Assembly: GCA_028293005.1 (NCBI GenBank)
Contig: JAQGLH010000173.1
Location: forward strand, 1-6,313
Source: Alphaproteobacteria bacterium
Lineage (GTDB): Bacteria; Pseudomonadota; Alphaproteobacteria; Sphingomonadales; Sphingomonadaceae
DNA length: 6,313 bases
Direction of reading: 5' to 3'
Shown: in pieces, positions 1 through 5,924 of the stretch
How positions within the stretch are numbered: position 1 is the stretch's first letter
How the letters are laid out: each line of letters starts with the position of its first letter
Program-made: the position numbers and the translations under genes
The notes under the pieces: model-generated
The model's input: the letters and a program-made list of their open reading frames with translations, nothing else
Databases searched by the model: none
What the model was told of the DNA's origin: nothing

Positions 1-538
1 AATTGGCGCGGATTTGGGCCGCAGCGGTGGGCACGTTGCGCGCGAAGGCGATGAACGCGCGCATCCGCGTCGGAGCGTCGGCATAGGGGCGCGCGATATA
101 GACGTTCGGATCGAGCCCGCCGCCGACATAGAAGGCCGGGTTGCGGTGCGGCTCGTCGGCATCCTCGAGCCAGAACAGCCGCCCTTCCGCGACCTTGATC
201 AGATAATTGCGCTCGAACCGCTGCGGAGGGCTCAGCGCGCCATCCGGGAATTGTCGCGCCTGCGCGATCGACGACCGGAGGAAATCTCCCATGCGCCTCA
301 GCCCTGCCTCGCTCCAGTCGGGCAATCGGCCATCAAACTCGTGGCGCCCCTGGTAGACGGCGAAGGCCGGATCCTCCCTGAAATATTGCTCGAGGAAGCC
401 ATCGCGGAAGCGAGTGAAATCAGCGCTTTCGGCGGCGCCCGCCACCGGCGCCGAGCTTCCGGTCTCCGGCGCGGCCGCGGGAATGCAGGCCGTGAGCGAG
501 GTGGACAGCAGAAAGGTGAGGATCAGCCGAGTTTTCAT
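1..538 (-). CDS. DUF885-family lipoprotein, N-terminal part (cut by window edge)
   Basis: The reading frame runs leftward from an ATG at 538-536 through 179 codons with no stop and leaves the window, so only the N-terminal third or so of a DUF885-sized protein is visible. The first 18 residues have a basic start (MKTR), a hydrophobic stretch and a lipobox-like LTAC, with Cys18 as the predicted lipidated residue. This suggests an exported, membrane-anchored protein. A low-complexity Ala/Pro/Gly linker (about 19-37) follows. The part from about residue 40 (FLEQYFREDPAFAVYQGRHEFDG, then LPDWSEAG) resembles the start of DUF885 proteins, a family of exported, putative metallopeptidase-like proteins of unknown substrate. 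Any metal-binding motif would lie outside the window. A GGAGAG ribosome site sits about 6 nt before the ATG. The gene is divergent from the MFS gene. The family call rests on recognition of the N-terminal region only. Confidence 0.75.
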   Translation of the reverse strand, partial: MKTRLILTFLLSTSLTACIPAAAPETGSSAPVAGAAESADFTRFRDGFLEQYFREDPAFAVYQGRHEFDGRLPDWSEAGLRRMGDFLRSSIAQARQFPDGALSPPQRFERNYLIKVAEGRLFWLEDADEPHRNPAFYVGGGLDPNVYIARPYADAPTRMRAFIAFARNVPTAAAQIRAN

Positions 539-686
539 AAAGTCTCTCCAACCGGAGGCGGGGGCAGCAAGCGAGGATGATGGCCGACATGTTGTTCCGG
601 CTTCGGCCAGGCCTGCAACAGCTATTCAATGCGCGCGGGGCGGCATCGGTTGCAGCCGGACGACCCCCACCCTAAGTGCGCGGGTG

Positions 687-1976
687 ATGCAGCACGGCGC
701 CTCGCCTTTCTCGATCCGTGATTATCGCTTCTACTGGATTGCGCGGCTGACCTCGTCGCTCGCGCAAATGGCGATGGTGATCATCATCGGCTGGCAGGTG
801 TACGACACTGCGCGCCTGACGATGAGCACCAAGCAGGCCGCGCTCCAGCTGGGCTTCGTCGGTCTCGTCCAGTTCGTTCCGCTCTTCGCGCTGGTCCTGG
901 TCACCGGCTGGACCGCCGACCGTGTCGACCGCCGCTTCATCGCGCGCGCTTCGATCGCTCTCGAACTGTTGTGCGCCGCCGCGCTTGCCTGGCTGACCTA
1001 TCGCGGCGCGGCGACCTTGGGCGCCTTGTTCTTCATCGCGGGGCTGCTGGGCGTGGCACGCGCTTTCGCCGGCCCGGCGCTCAGCGCGCTCGCGCCCAAT
1101 CTCGTCCCGCGCCCCCTGCTGCCGCGCGCGATCGCGATGAACTCGATCTCGTGGCAGATCGGCGCCATCGCCGGTCCGGCGATGGGCGGCTATCTCTACG
1201 CGATCGCGCCGCTGGCTCCTTATGCGGCGAGCGCGGCCCTTTTCAGCCTGGCTTTGCTCTGCATGTTCATGATTCGCCCGGTCGGCCGCACCACGATGGA
1301 GGGGCCGCGCCATCCGTGGAAGCAAATGATCGACGGGCTCAAATATGTGCGCCGCAACCGCCTGGTGCTCGGCGCGATCTCGCTCGACCTGTTCGCGGTG
1401 CTGCTCGGCGGGGCGACTGCGATGCTTCCGGTCTTCGCGCGCGATATCCTCCACACCGGCCCGACCGGCCTGGGGCACCTTCGCGCCGCACCGGCGGTGG
1501 GCGCGGCATGCATCGCCTTGTGGTTCTCGTTCCGGCCATTGAAATACAATGTCGGGATCAAGATGCTCGTCGCGGTGATCGTCTTCGGGGCCGCGACAAT
1601 CGGCTTCGGCCTGTCGCGCTTCATGCCCTTCTCATTGCTCTGCCTCGGCGTGCTCGGCGCTGCCGACATGTTCTCGGTGTACGTCCGCCAGTCGCTGATC
1701 CAGCTGTACACGCCCGACGCGATGCGCGGCCGGGTGGGATCGGTCGCCGGCCTGTTCATCTCCGCATCGAACGAGCTCGGCGAGGCCGAATCGGGTTTCC
1801 TCGCCGCGCTTATCGGTCCGGTCGCCGCGATCGTCGCAGGAGGTGCGGGCGCGATCGCGGTGACTTTGCTATGGATGAAATGGTTTCCGGAATTGCGGCT
1901 TGCACGGACCTTCGATCCGCCCGATGATAATCCCAACTTAGCAACTAGAGTAAAGACCAAGGAGAAACCAGCATGA
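687..1976 (+). CDS. MFS transporter (MFS_3 / EntS-like exporter type)
   Basis: A 429-residue inner-membrane protein with about a dozen hydrophobic segments, the normal size for the major facilitator superfamily. Residues 74-83 ([10 protein letters not shown]) match the conserved loop 2-3 motif (G-x-x-x-D-R-x-x-R-R). The N-terminal [14 protein letters not shown] and the later [12 protein letters not shown] resemble the MFS_3 group, which contains EntS-like exporters. The substrate cannot be read from sequence. Overlap with cysK makes a thiol- or amino-acid-related export role possible, but that is only a context guess. I chose ATG 687 because the frame further upstream runs antisense through the DUF885 gene and encodes non-membrane sequence. 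GTG 684 is an equal alternative, and neither has a strong ribosome site. The last codons (1938-1952: TTA GCA ACT AGA GTA) are unlike the rest of the gene. The TGA overlaps the cysK ATG by 4 nt, which suggests coupled translation. Confidence 0.88.
   Translation: MQHGASPFSIRDYRFYWIARLTSSLAQMAMVIIIGWQVYDTARLTMSTKQAALQLGFVGLVQFVPLFALVLVTGWTADRVDRRFIARASIALELLCAAALAWLTYRGAATLGALFFIAGLLGVARAFAGPALSALAPNLVPRPLLPRAIAMNSISWQIGAIAGPAMGGYLYAIAPLAPYAASAALFSLALLCMFMIRPVGRTTMEGPRHPWKQMIDGLKYVRRNRLVLGAISLDLFAVLLGGATAMLPVFARDILHTGPTGLGHLRAAPAVGAACIALWFSFRPLKYNVGIKMLVAVIVFGAATIGFGLSRFMPFSLLCLGVLGAADMFSVYVRQSLIQLYTPDAMRGRVGSVAGLFISASNELGEAESGFLAALIGPVAAIVAGGAGAIAVTLLWMKWFPELRLARTFDPPDDNPNLATRVKTKEKPA
1959..1965 (+). 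promoter_or_regulatory. Ribosome binding site of cysK
   Basis: AAGGAGA lies 7 nt before the cysK ATG, inside the last codons of the MFS gene. It is a near-consensus Shine-Dalgarno and fixes the cysK start at 1973. It also means cysK need not rely solely on coupling through the ATGA overlap. Confidence 0.8.
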
Positions 1977-2893
1977 AGGCTGCCAGCATACTCGAGACGA
2001 TCGGCAACACGCCGCATATCCGGGTCAACCGCCTGTTCGGCAACGCCGAGGTCTGGATCAAATCCGAACGAGCGAACCCGGGCGGTTCGATCAAGGACAG
2101 GATCGCGCTTTCGATGATCGAGGATGCCGAGCGATCCGGCGCCTTGAAGCCCGGCGGCACGATCATCGAGCCGACCAGCGGCAACACCGGCATCGGCCTG
2201 GCGATGGTCGCCGCGGTCAAAGGCTATAAATTGATCCTCGTGATGCCCGAGAGCATGAGCCTCGAGCGCCGGCGGCTGATGCTCGCCTACGGGGCGAAGT
2301 TCGACCTCACGCCGCGCGAGAAAGGCATGAAAGGCGCGATCGAGCGCGCGCGCGAGCTGATCGGGGAGACCGAGGGATCGTGGATGCCGCAGCAGTTCGA
2401 GAATGAGGCGAACATCGAGGTCCATGCCCGCACGACCGCGCAGGAGATCCTCGCCGACTTCCGCGACAGCCCGATCGACGTGCTGATCACCGGCGTCGGC
2501 ACCGGCGGCCACATCACCGCCTGCGCAGAGGTGCTCAAGAAATCTTGGCCGAACCTCAAGGTGTTCGCGGTCGAGCCGACGCTTTCGCCGGTGATCTCGG
2601 GCGGCCAGCCGGGCCCCCATTCGATCCAGGGCATCGGCGCGGGCTTCATTCCCGCCAACCTCCACATGGACGCGATCGACGGGGTGATCCTGGTCGATCC
2701 CAACGACGCGAAGGATTATGCGCGGCGCGCCGCGCGCGAGGAAGGCGTGCTCGTCGGGATTAGCTCGGGCGCGAGCCTCGCCGCAATCGCGCAGAAGCTC
2801 AAGGAGGTGCCGAACGGCACGCGCATCCTCGGCTTCAACTATGACACCGGCGAGCGTTATCTGTCGGTGCCGGACTTCCTTCCGGAGGAGTGA
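1973..2893 (+). CDS. cysK: Cysteine synthase A (O-acetylserine sulfhydrylase)
   Basis: A PLP enzyme that makes L-cysteine from O-acetyl-L-serine and sulfide in the cytoplasm, the last step of assimilatory cysteine synthesis. It has 306 residues, close to the usual length. Fold-type II landmarks appear in order: NPGGSIKDR (35-43) with Lys41 as the PLP Schiff-base lysine; TSGNTG (68-73), the substrate-binding loop; [10 protein letters not shown] (91-100), closer to the CysK wording than to CysM; GVGTGGH (174-180), the phosphate-binding loop; [12 protein letters not shown] (216-227); and GISSGA (262-267), whose serine is expected to contact the PLP ring nitrogen. The C-terminal YDTGERYLS is also typical. 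No key residue is missing. The start overlaps the MFS stop by 4 nt and has a strong AAGGAGA site. Cystathionine beta-synthase-like activity is a less likely alternative because no CBS or haem domain is present. A hairpin terminator follows. Confidence 0.95.
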   Translation: MKAASILETIGNTPHIRVNRLFGNAEVWIKSERANPGGSIKDRIALSMIEDAERSGALKPGGTIIEPTSGNTGIGLAMVAAVKGYKLILVMPESMSLERRRLMLAYGAKFDLTPREKGMKGAIERARELIGETEGSWMPQQFENEANIEVHARTTAQEILADFRDSPIDVLITGVGTGGHITACAEVLKKSWPNLKVFAVEPTLSPVISGGQPGPHSIQGIGAGFIPANLHMDAIDGVILVDPNDAKDYARRAAREEGVLVGISSGASLAAIAQKLKEVPNGTRILGFNYDTGERYLSVPDFLPEE

Positions 2894-2899
2894 GGCGCA

Positions 2900-2925
2900 A
2901 GGTGCGGCGCTACGGCGCCGCACTT
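2900..2925 (+). terminator. Hairpin terminator after cysK, possibly bidirectional
   Basis: A perfect 9-bp stem (GTGCGGCGC at 2902-2910 with GCGCCGCAC at 2915-2923) is extended by a G-U and an A-U pair. It closes on TACG, giving a C(UACG)G loop of the very stable UNCG class. It starts 7 nt after the cysK stop. The downstream tract (TTCTCACCCTACTTT) is only moderately T-rich. The hairpin lies between convergent transcripts, so it may also stop the Gfo/Idh transcript from the other side, although the T-tract there is very short. Confidence 0.65.
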
Positions 2926-2931
2926 CTCACC

Positions 2932-2969
2932 CTACTTTCCATAGATACGCCTATTTTCCATAAATACGG
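2932..2969 (-). repeat. 19-bp tandem duplication across the Gfo/Idh stop codon
   Basis: Two adjacent 19-bp copies (2932-2950 and 2951-2969) are identical at 16 of 19 positions. The right-hand copy holds the last codons and TAG of the Gfo/Idh gene. The left-hand copy, just past the stop, again spells Arg-Ile-Tyr-Gly-Lys-stop in another frame, and its two differences inside those codons are synonymous (ATT/ATC, AAA/AAG). Because the duplicated block contains its own stop, the protein end is the same with one or two copies. Confidence 0.85.
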
Positions 2970-3940
2970 TCGAGCGCGCGAGCGACATCGACGAAGCGAT
3001 CGGCGGCGGGATCGAAGCCCGGGTCGGCGGCCAACCGCAGCGCCCATTCGGCTGCCGCGCGGCCCCCCCATTCGTCGGGCGGCAGCGACAAGGTCTCGGT
3101 GCTCGTCCCACGATAAAGCTCGGCGGTGAAATCGTAGAAGCTTCCGCCGACATTGCGCAGCGCCGCGCCGCCGGCGCTGCCATAAAAAGCTGCCGAGATG
3201 ATCGCCTCGCGCCCGGCGTGAAGGCGCCACGAACAGGCCAGCTGGAGCGACGTCCCCGCCCCCAGTGCCATCGTCGCGGCGGCATAATCCTCGACCCTTC
3301 CGTCACCCGCACGCAACGGTTCGCCCCCGGTGAATAATCGCGCGGCGACGTCGCCCACCTCAGGGAAATCGAGCACCCAAAGCGCGAGATCGACAAGATG
3401 GACGCCAAGATCGATCACGCACCCGCCGCCGGAGCGCGAGCGATCGTAGAACCAATCCTTGTCCGGCCCATAGGCGTTGTGGAACGCCAGCTCCGCGGCG
3501 TAGATTTGCCCGAGCTCGCCGCGTTGCACGAGGTCACGGATCAGCCGCATCCCTTGGGTATGGCGGTACGAGAGGTCGAGCCCGAGCAGCCGATCGGCGG
3601 CGCGCGCGGCGTCGACCACCGCCTGCGCTTCGGGGGCGTTTCGCCCGAGCGGCTTTTGGCAGAAGACGGCGATGCCTCGCTCGAGCGCGCGAATCGATTG
3701 CTCGGCGTGGAGCGCGCTAGGCGTTGCAATGACAATGCCGTCGAGCTTCTCATCGAGCAGTGCGTCGAGGCCGTCCGCGAGCGCCGCGCCGGGCGCGAGC
3801 CTGGCGGCTTCCGCGGCACATTCGGACGACGGATCGGCAATCGCCGCCGCCTCGATCGCGCCGGTCTCGAGCATCGCCTGCATGCGGTGGCGCCCGATCC
3901 AGCCCACGCCGAGAAAGCCGACCCGCGGCCGCCCAATCAT
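2951..3940 (-). CDS. Gfo/Idh/MocA-family NAD(P)-dependent oxidoreductase
   Basis: A 329-residue cytoplasmic dehydrogenase of the glucose-fructose oxidoreductase / inositol dehydrogenase family. The N-terminal Rossmann domain begins VGFLGVGWIGRHR with the GxGxxG fingerprint at residues 11-16. ATPSALH (72-78) follows, then QKP (95-97), the position of the family EKP motif whose lysine is usually catalytic. The C-terminal half has GGGCVIDLGVHLVD (171-184), in which Asp177 and His181 match the usual active-site pair. The substrate (sugar, inositol or other polyol) cannot be named. I chose ATG 3940 because it opens directly into the Rossmann strand and overlaps the stop of the preceding micro-ORF. 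An in-frame TTG at 3964 would add 8 residues encoded wholly by the 14-bp repeats, after an in-frame TGA. No clear ribosome site precedes ATG 3940, so translation may depend on coupling. It forms a unit with the upstream dehydrogenase, and the order resembles fused dehydrogenase-Gfo/Idh proteins. Confidence 0.88.
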   Translation of the reverse strand: MIGRPRVGFLGVGWIGRHRMQAMLETGAIEAAAIADPSSECAAEAARLAPGAALADGLDALLDEKLDGIVIATPSALHAEQSIRALERGIAVFCQKPLGRNAPEAQAVVDAARAADRLLGLDLSYRHTQGMRLIRDLVQRGELGQIYAAELAFHNAYGPDKDWFYDRSRSGGGCVIDLGVHLVDLALWVLDFPEVGDVAARLFTGGEPLRAGDGRVEDYAAATMALGAGTSLQLACSWRLHAGREAIISAAFYGSAGGAALRNVGGSFYDFTAELYRGTSTETLSLPPDEWGGRAAAEWALRLAADPGFDPAADRFVDVARALDRIYGK

Positions 3941-3983
3941 TGCAGGCCAATCATTGCAGGCCAATCATTTGCAGGCCAATCAT
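3933..3983 (-). repeat. 14-bp tandem repeat at the Gfo/Idh start codon
   Basis: On the minus strand the unit ATGATTGGCCTGCA occurs three times exactly (3983-3970, 3968-3955, 3954-3941). One extra A separates the first two copies. A partial fourth copy, ATGATTGG (3940-3933), is the start of the Gfo/Idh gene. Two diverged 14-bp units upstream (4011-3998, ATGAAGCTTTTGCT; 3997-3984, GTGAAGCTCCTGCG) keep the period, the start-like trinucleotide and a pyrimidine-rich end followed by TGC. The degenerate array therefore reaches back to the stop of the dehydrogenase gene. Confidence 0.95.
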
Positions 3984-4011
3984 CGCAGGAGCTTCACAGC
4001 AAAAGCTTCAT
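3937..4011 (-). other. Ladder of four overlapping micro-ORFs linking two genes
   Basis: Read on the minus strand, the dehydrogenase stop TGA (4010-4008) sits in ATGA, whose ATG (4011) opens MKLLL-stop (to 3994). That stop sits in GTGA, opening GTG-K-L-L-R-stop (3997-3980). The next ATGA opens MIGLQMIGLQ-stop (3983-3951), where the extra A fuses two units in one frame. The next opens MIGLQ-stop (3954-3937), and the last ATGA is the Gfo/Idh start at 3940. That gives five consecutive 4-nt stop/start overlaps. No Shine-Dalgarno lies ahead of the individual starts. The frames and stops are read directly from the sequence. Translation of the micro-ORFs, or ribosome re-initiation along the ladder, is inferred. 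The alternative is a neutral slippage array. Confidence 0.6.
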
Positions 4012-5006
4012 AGCAGGATGAGCGCCTTCAAGAAGCCGTCGGGCCGATCGCGAGTGGCATCGAGCGCCTCGTCGAGCCGCTCGAGCGGGTAGACGTGGGT
4101 ATAGAGCGCACTCGGGTCGAGCCGTCCCGAGGCGACGGCATCGATCGCTTCGGCGATGCCTTCGGCATAGACTTTGGGATCGCGCTCGTGCGCGTTGATC
4201 ACGTCGATCCCGCGCCAGTTCCAAAGACCCATGTTCACTTGGCGCGGCCCGTCCTGATGATAGCCGGCGACGATCAGCTTGCCGCGCTCCCTGACCAGCT
4301 CGCCGGCGAGGTCGAGCGGCCATTGCTTGCCGACCGCCTCGATCACGCGGTCGCAATACTGCCCGTCGGTGAGCCCCTTCACGCGCTCGATGATGGCATG
4401 ATGATCGTCCATCGCAATCGTCTCGACCGCGCCCATCCGTTTCGCCACCTCGAGCGAATAGGCGCGGCGCGAGATGGCGATGACGCGCGCACCCGCCTCG
4501 GACGCCAGTCGGGTGAGGATCGCGCCGAGGAAGCCGATGCCGACGATTGCGACATCCTGCCCGGCACGGATGTCGCTGCGGCGGAAGATATTCATCGCGC
4601 AGCCGAGCGGCTCGCCCGGAAACGGCACCGCCGCGAGCGAGGGCGGCAAGCGCACCACCGCCTCGGCTTCGGCGACGTCATATTCGGCATAGCTGTGATA
4701 GGACAAAGCCGCGACCCGGTCGCCGACCGCGAGATGCTCGACGCCTTCTCCGACGGCGTCGACCACTCCCCACCCCTCATGGCCAAGCCCGCCGGGCGCG
4801 GTCGGGAACGTCATCCATTCCGGGCCTTCCCACGGGGTGAGGTTCGACGCGCAGACGCCGCAGCCTTCGAGCCGCACGCGCACCTGCCCGGGGCCGACCG
4901 CCGGAAGCGCGACCTCGTCGAGACGCATCTGCCCCGGCCCGACCACGACCGCAGCCTGCATCGTCGCGCCCGCCGTCGTTGCGCCGGCTGGGCAATCCGT
5001 GCTCAT
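4008..5006 (-). CDS. Zinc-type medium-chain alcohol dehydrogenase-like oxidoreductase
   Basis: A 332-residue MDR-superfamily protein. The N-terminal GroES-like domain carries GCGVCASN (48-55), GGLGHEG (72-78) and EPLGCAMN (132-139), so Cys52, His76/Glu77 and Cys136 are the likely catalytic zinc ligands. The four-cysteine structural zinc lobe of classical ADHs is absent. The region between the GHE motif and residue 130 has no cysteines. The Rossmann fingerprint is VGIGFLG (155-161). Expected activity is NAD(P)-linked oxidation of an alcohol or polyol, with substrate unknown. I chose ATG 5006 because GGGAGG lies just upstream. An in-frame ATG at 5057 would add 17 residues with no family character. 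The stop lies in ATGA and feeds into the micro-ORF ladder before the Gfo/Idh gene. The two are probably co-transcribed, and the family order (MDR then Gfo/Idh) is that of known bi-domain oxidoreductases. Confidence 0.88.
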   Translation of the reverse strand: MSTDCPAGATTAGATMQAAVVVGPGQMRLDEVALPAVGPGQVRVRLEGCGVCASNLTPWEGPEWMTFPTAPGGLGHEGWGVVDAVGEGVEHLAVGDRVAALSYHSYAEYDVAEAEAVVRLPPSLAAVPFPGEPLGCAMNIFRRSDIRAGQDVAIVGIGFLGAILTRLASEAGARVIAISRRAYSLEVAKRMGAVETIAMDDHHAIIERVKGLTDGQYCDRVIEAVGKQWPLDLAGELVRERGKLIVAGYHQDGPRQVNMGLWNWRGIDVINAHERDPKVYAEGIAEAIDAVASGRLDPSALYTHVYPLERLDEALDATRDRPDGFLKALILL

Positions 5007-5010
5007 TGGC

Positions 5011-5017
5011 ACCTCCC
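5011..5017 (-). promoter_or_regulatory. Strong ribosome binding site of the MDR dehydrogenase
   Basis: On the minus strand GGGAGGT ends 4 nt before ATG 5006, within a purine run. It is the best Shine-Dalgarno in this unit and decides the start. The later Gfo/Idh gene lacks a comparable site. Confidence 0.8.
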
Positions 5018-5018
5018 C

Positions 5019-5036
5019 CGTTTCGATCGTTTCGGT
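5019..5036 (+). repeat. 9-bp tandem repeat in the dehydrogenase leader
   Basis: CGTTTCGAT and CGTTTCGGT are adjacent and match at 8 of 9 positions. They sit immediately upstream of the dehydrogenase ribosome site, in the divergent intergenic region. They could be slippage products or a pair of regulator sites; the sequence alone does not decide. Confidence 0.6.
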
Positions 5037-5068
5037 TCTCGCACCAACGCGCTTCACGATCGCTCTAC

Positions 5069-5093
5069 GTGCGAACCGCAGGAAGGTTCACAC
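5069..5093. promoter_or_regulatory. Imperfect inverted repeat between divergent genes (operator or hairpin)
   Basis: GTGCGAACC (5069-5077) and GGTTCACAC (5085-5093) are inverted repeats matching at 8 of 9 positions around a 7-nt centre. They lie 62 bp upstream of the dehydrogenase start and 104 bp upstream of the pcm start. The location fits a transcription-factor operator controlling the oxidoreductase unit. A hairpin in the leader RNA is the alternative. No flanking -35/-10 pair was convincing on either strand, and no regulator gene is in the window. Confidence 0.4.
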
Positions 5094-5145
5094 TCCGGCG
5101 GCCATGGCTCGCTTGACGCGAGCGAAACCAGCAACGGTTCGGGAT

Positions 5146-5183
5146 GCCGTTCGTTTGCCGCGAAGCCGTTCGTTTGGCGCGAA
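5146..5183 (+). repeat. 19-bp tandem duplication upstream of pcm
   Basis: Two adjacent copies beginning GCCGTTCGTTTG (5146-5164 and 5165-5183) are identical at 18 of 19 positions; the only mismatch is C5158 against G5177. They lie in the pcm leader and end 2 nt before the GAGGAG ribosome site. Because the period is not a multiple of three and the real start is downstream, the duplication does not alter the protein. Confidence 0.9.
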
Positions 5184-5197
5184 GTGAGGAGCCTGCC

Positions 5198-5878
5198 ATG
5201 AAGCCTATGACCGAGCAGCATCTGGCGATCCTCAGGCGGCACATGGTCGAGATGATCGACATCCATTTCGATCTCGCCGAGCAGGAAATCGGCACCGGCC
5301 GGCTCGATCCGCGGCTTCGCGAGGCGCTGCTCAAGGTGCCCCGCCATGTCTTCGTGCCCGCGCAGCTCGCAATCCTCGCCTATCAGGATACGCCATTGCC
5401 TTTGGGTTTCGACAAGACCGTGTCGCAACCCTTCATCGCGGCGCTGATGCTCGAATTGCTCGGCGTGCAGCCCGGCGACCGCGTGCTCGAGGTCGGCACC
5501 GGCCTTGGCTATCAGGCGGCGCTGCTCGCCGAGCTCGGCGCCGAGGTATGGAGCGTCGAGGTGGTCGAGGAATTCGCCGGCGAGGCATCGACGCGCCTGG
5601 CGAGCGTCGGCTACCCCGGAGTGTCGATCCGCGTCGGCGACGGTTCGCGCGGCTGGGTCGAGCATGCGCCGTTCGACAGGATCTTGGTGACCGCCGCCGC
5701 GAAGGAAACCCCCCGCCCGCTGATCGACGAGCTCAAGCCGGGCGGACGGATCGTGCTTCCGGTCGGACCCAAGGACGAGATCCAGCAGCTCAGCGTGATC
5801 ACGCGCCAGCCCGATGGCGACATCGAGTCACGCCAGGTGATGCCGGTGCGGTTCACGCAATTGGAGACGGCGGTCTAA
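5198..5878 (+). CDS. pcm: Protein-L-isoaspartate O-methyltransferase family protein
   Basis: A 226-residue cytoplasmic enzyme. Pcm transfers a methyl group from S-adenosylmethionine to L-isoaspartyl residues in aged proteins, which starts their repair. Family landmarks in order are PRHVFVP (48-54); a DTPLPLGFDKTVSQP block (64-78) containing the T-x-S-Q-P active-site motif; the SAM-binding motif VLEVGTGLGY (96-105); VGDGSRGWVEHAPFDRILVTAA (146-167); and LKPGGRIVLPVG (179-190). The C-terminal end departs from the usual FVPL form (VRFTQLE), so it belongs to the Pcm family but may be one of its divergent alphaproteobacterial members. I chose ATG 5198 because GAGGAG sits 6 nt upstream. An in-frame ATG at 5144 would add 18 residues encoded by the 19-bp tandem repeat. 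It is divergent from the oxidoreductase unit and convergent with glmS. Confidence 0.88.
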   Translation: MKPMTEQHLAILRRHMVEMIDIHFDLAEQEIGTGRLDPRLREALLKVPRHVFVPAQLAILAYQDTPLPLGFDKTVSQPFIAALMLELLGVQPGDRVLEVGTGLGYQAALLAELGAEVWSVEVVEEFAGEASTRLASVGYPGVSIRVGDGSRGWVEHAPFDRILVTAAAKETPRPLIDELKPGGRIVLPVGPKDEIQQLSVITRQPDGDIESRQVMPVRFTQLETAV

Positions 5879-5882
5879 CGCC

Positions 5883-5906
5883 AAGTAGATCGGGAAGTAG
5901 ATCGGG
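5883..5906 (+). repeat. Perfect 12-bp tandem duplication between pcm and glmS
   Basis: AAGTAGATCGGG occurs twice, head to tail (5883-5894 and 5895-5906), just after the pcm stop. It is part of the 64-bp convergent gap. The only hairpin there (AGATCG 5899-5904 with CGATCT 5913-5918) is too weak to call a terminator. Confidence 0.9.
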
Positions 5907-5924
5907 TGCCAGCGATCTCGCGGC

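Noticed and set aside
650..678. Sigma-70-like promoter TTGCAG-17 nt-TAAGTG before the MFS gene
   Set aside because: The -10 matches consensus at only two positions, and it would leave fewer than 10 nt of leader. It is not supportable by eye.
414..686. N-terminal extension of the MFS protein to an ATG at 414
   Set aside because: The first part is antisense to the DUF885 gene, and the extra 91 residues are non-hydrophobic with no MFS similarity. The family start is at 684/687.
1220..2923. 567-codon open frame on the minus strand opposite the MFS and cysK genes
   Set aside because: Its translation is Arg/Ala/Asp-rich with no domain character, and it lies antisense to two clear genes. It is open because GC-rich coding DNA has few stops in some antisense frames.
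3941..3964. TTG start for the Gfo/Idh gene adding 8 residues
   Set aside because: The extra residues come entirely from the 14-bp repeats and precede the normal family start. ATG 3940 sits in the stop/start overlap. It remains a possible secondary start.
3933..4011. CRISPR-like or satellite array
   Set aside because: Units are 14 bp and directly adjacent with no spacers, and they coincide with a gene junction in a start/stop-overlapping pattern.
5107..5123. Hairpin GCTCGC-TTGAC-GCGAGC, with TTGACG as a possible -35 box
   Set aside because: The stem is only 6 bp, no -10-like hexamer lies 16-18 nt downstream, and no T-tract follows. Such short GC palindromes are common at this base composition.
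5144..5197. Earlier pcm start at ATG 5144
   Set aside because: No ribosome site, and the added residues come from the 19-bp tandem repeat. ATG 5198 has a well-placed GAGGAG.
4095..5201. 368-codon open frame on the plus strand opposite the dehydrogenase
   Set aside because: Antisense shadow: low-complexity His/Arg/Asp composition, no ribosome site, and the opposite strand has a complete MDR protein with zinc ligands and a Rossmann motif.
5899..5918. Hairpin between pcm and glmS as a terminator
   Set aside because: A 6-bp stem with an 8-nt loop and no T-tract. It overlaps the 12-bp tandem repeat and is probably incidental.
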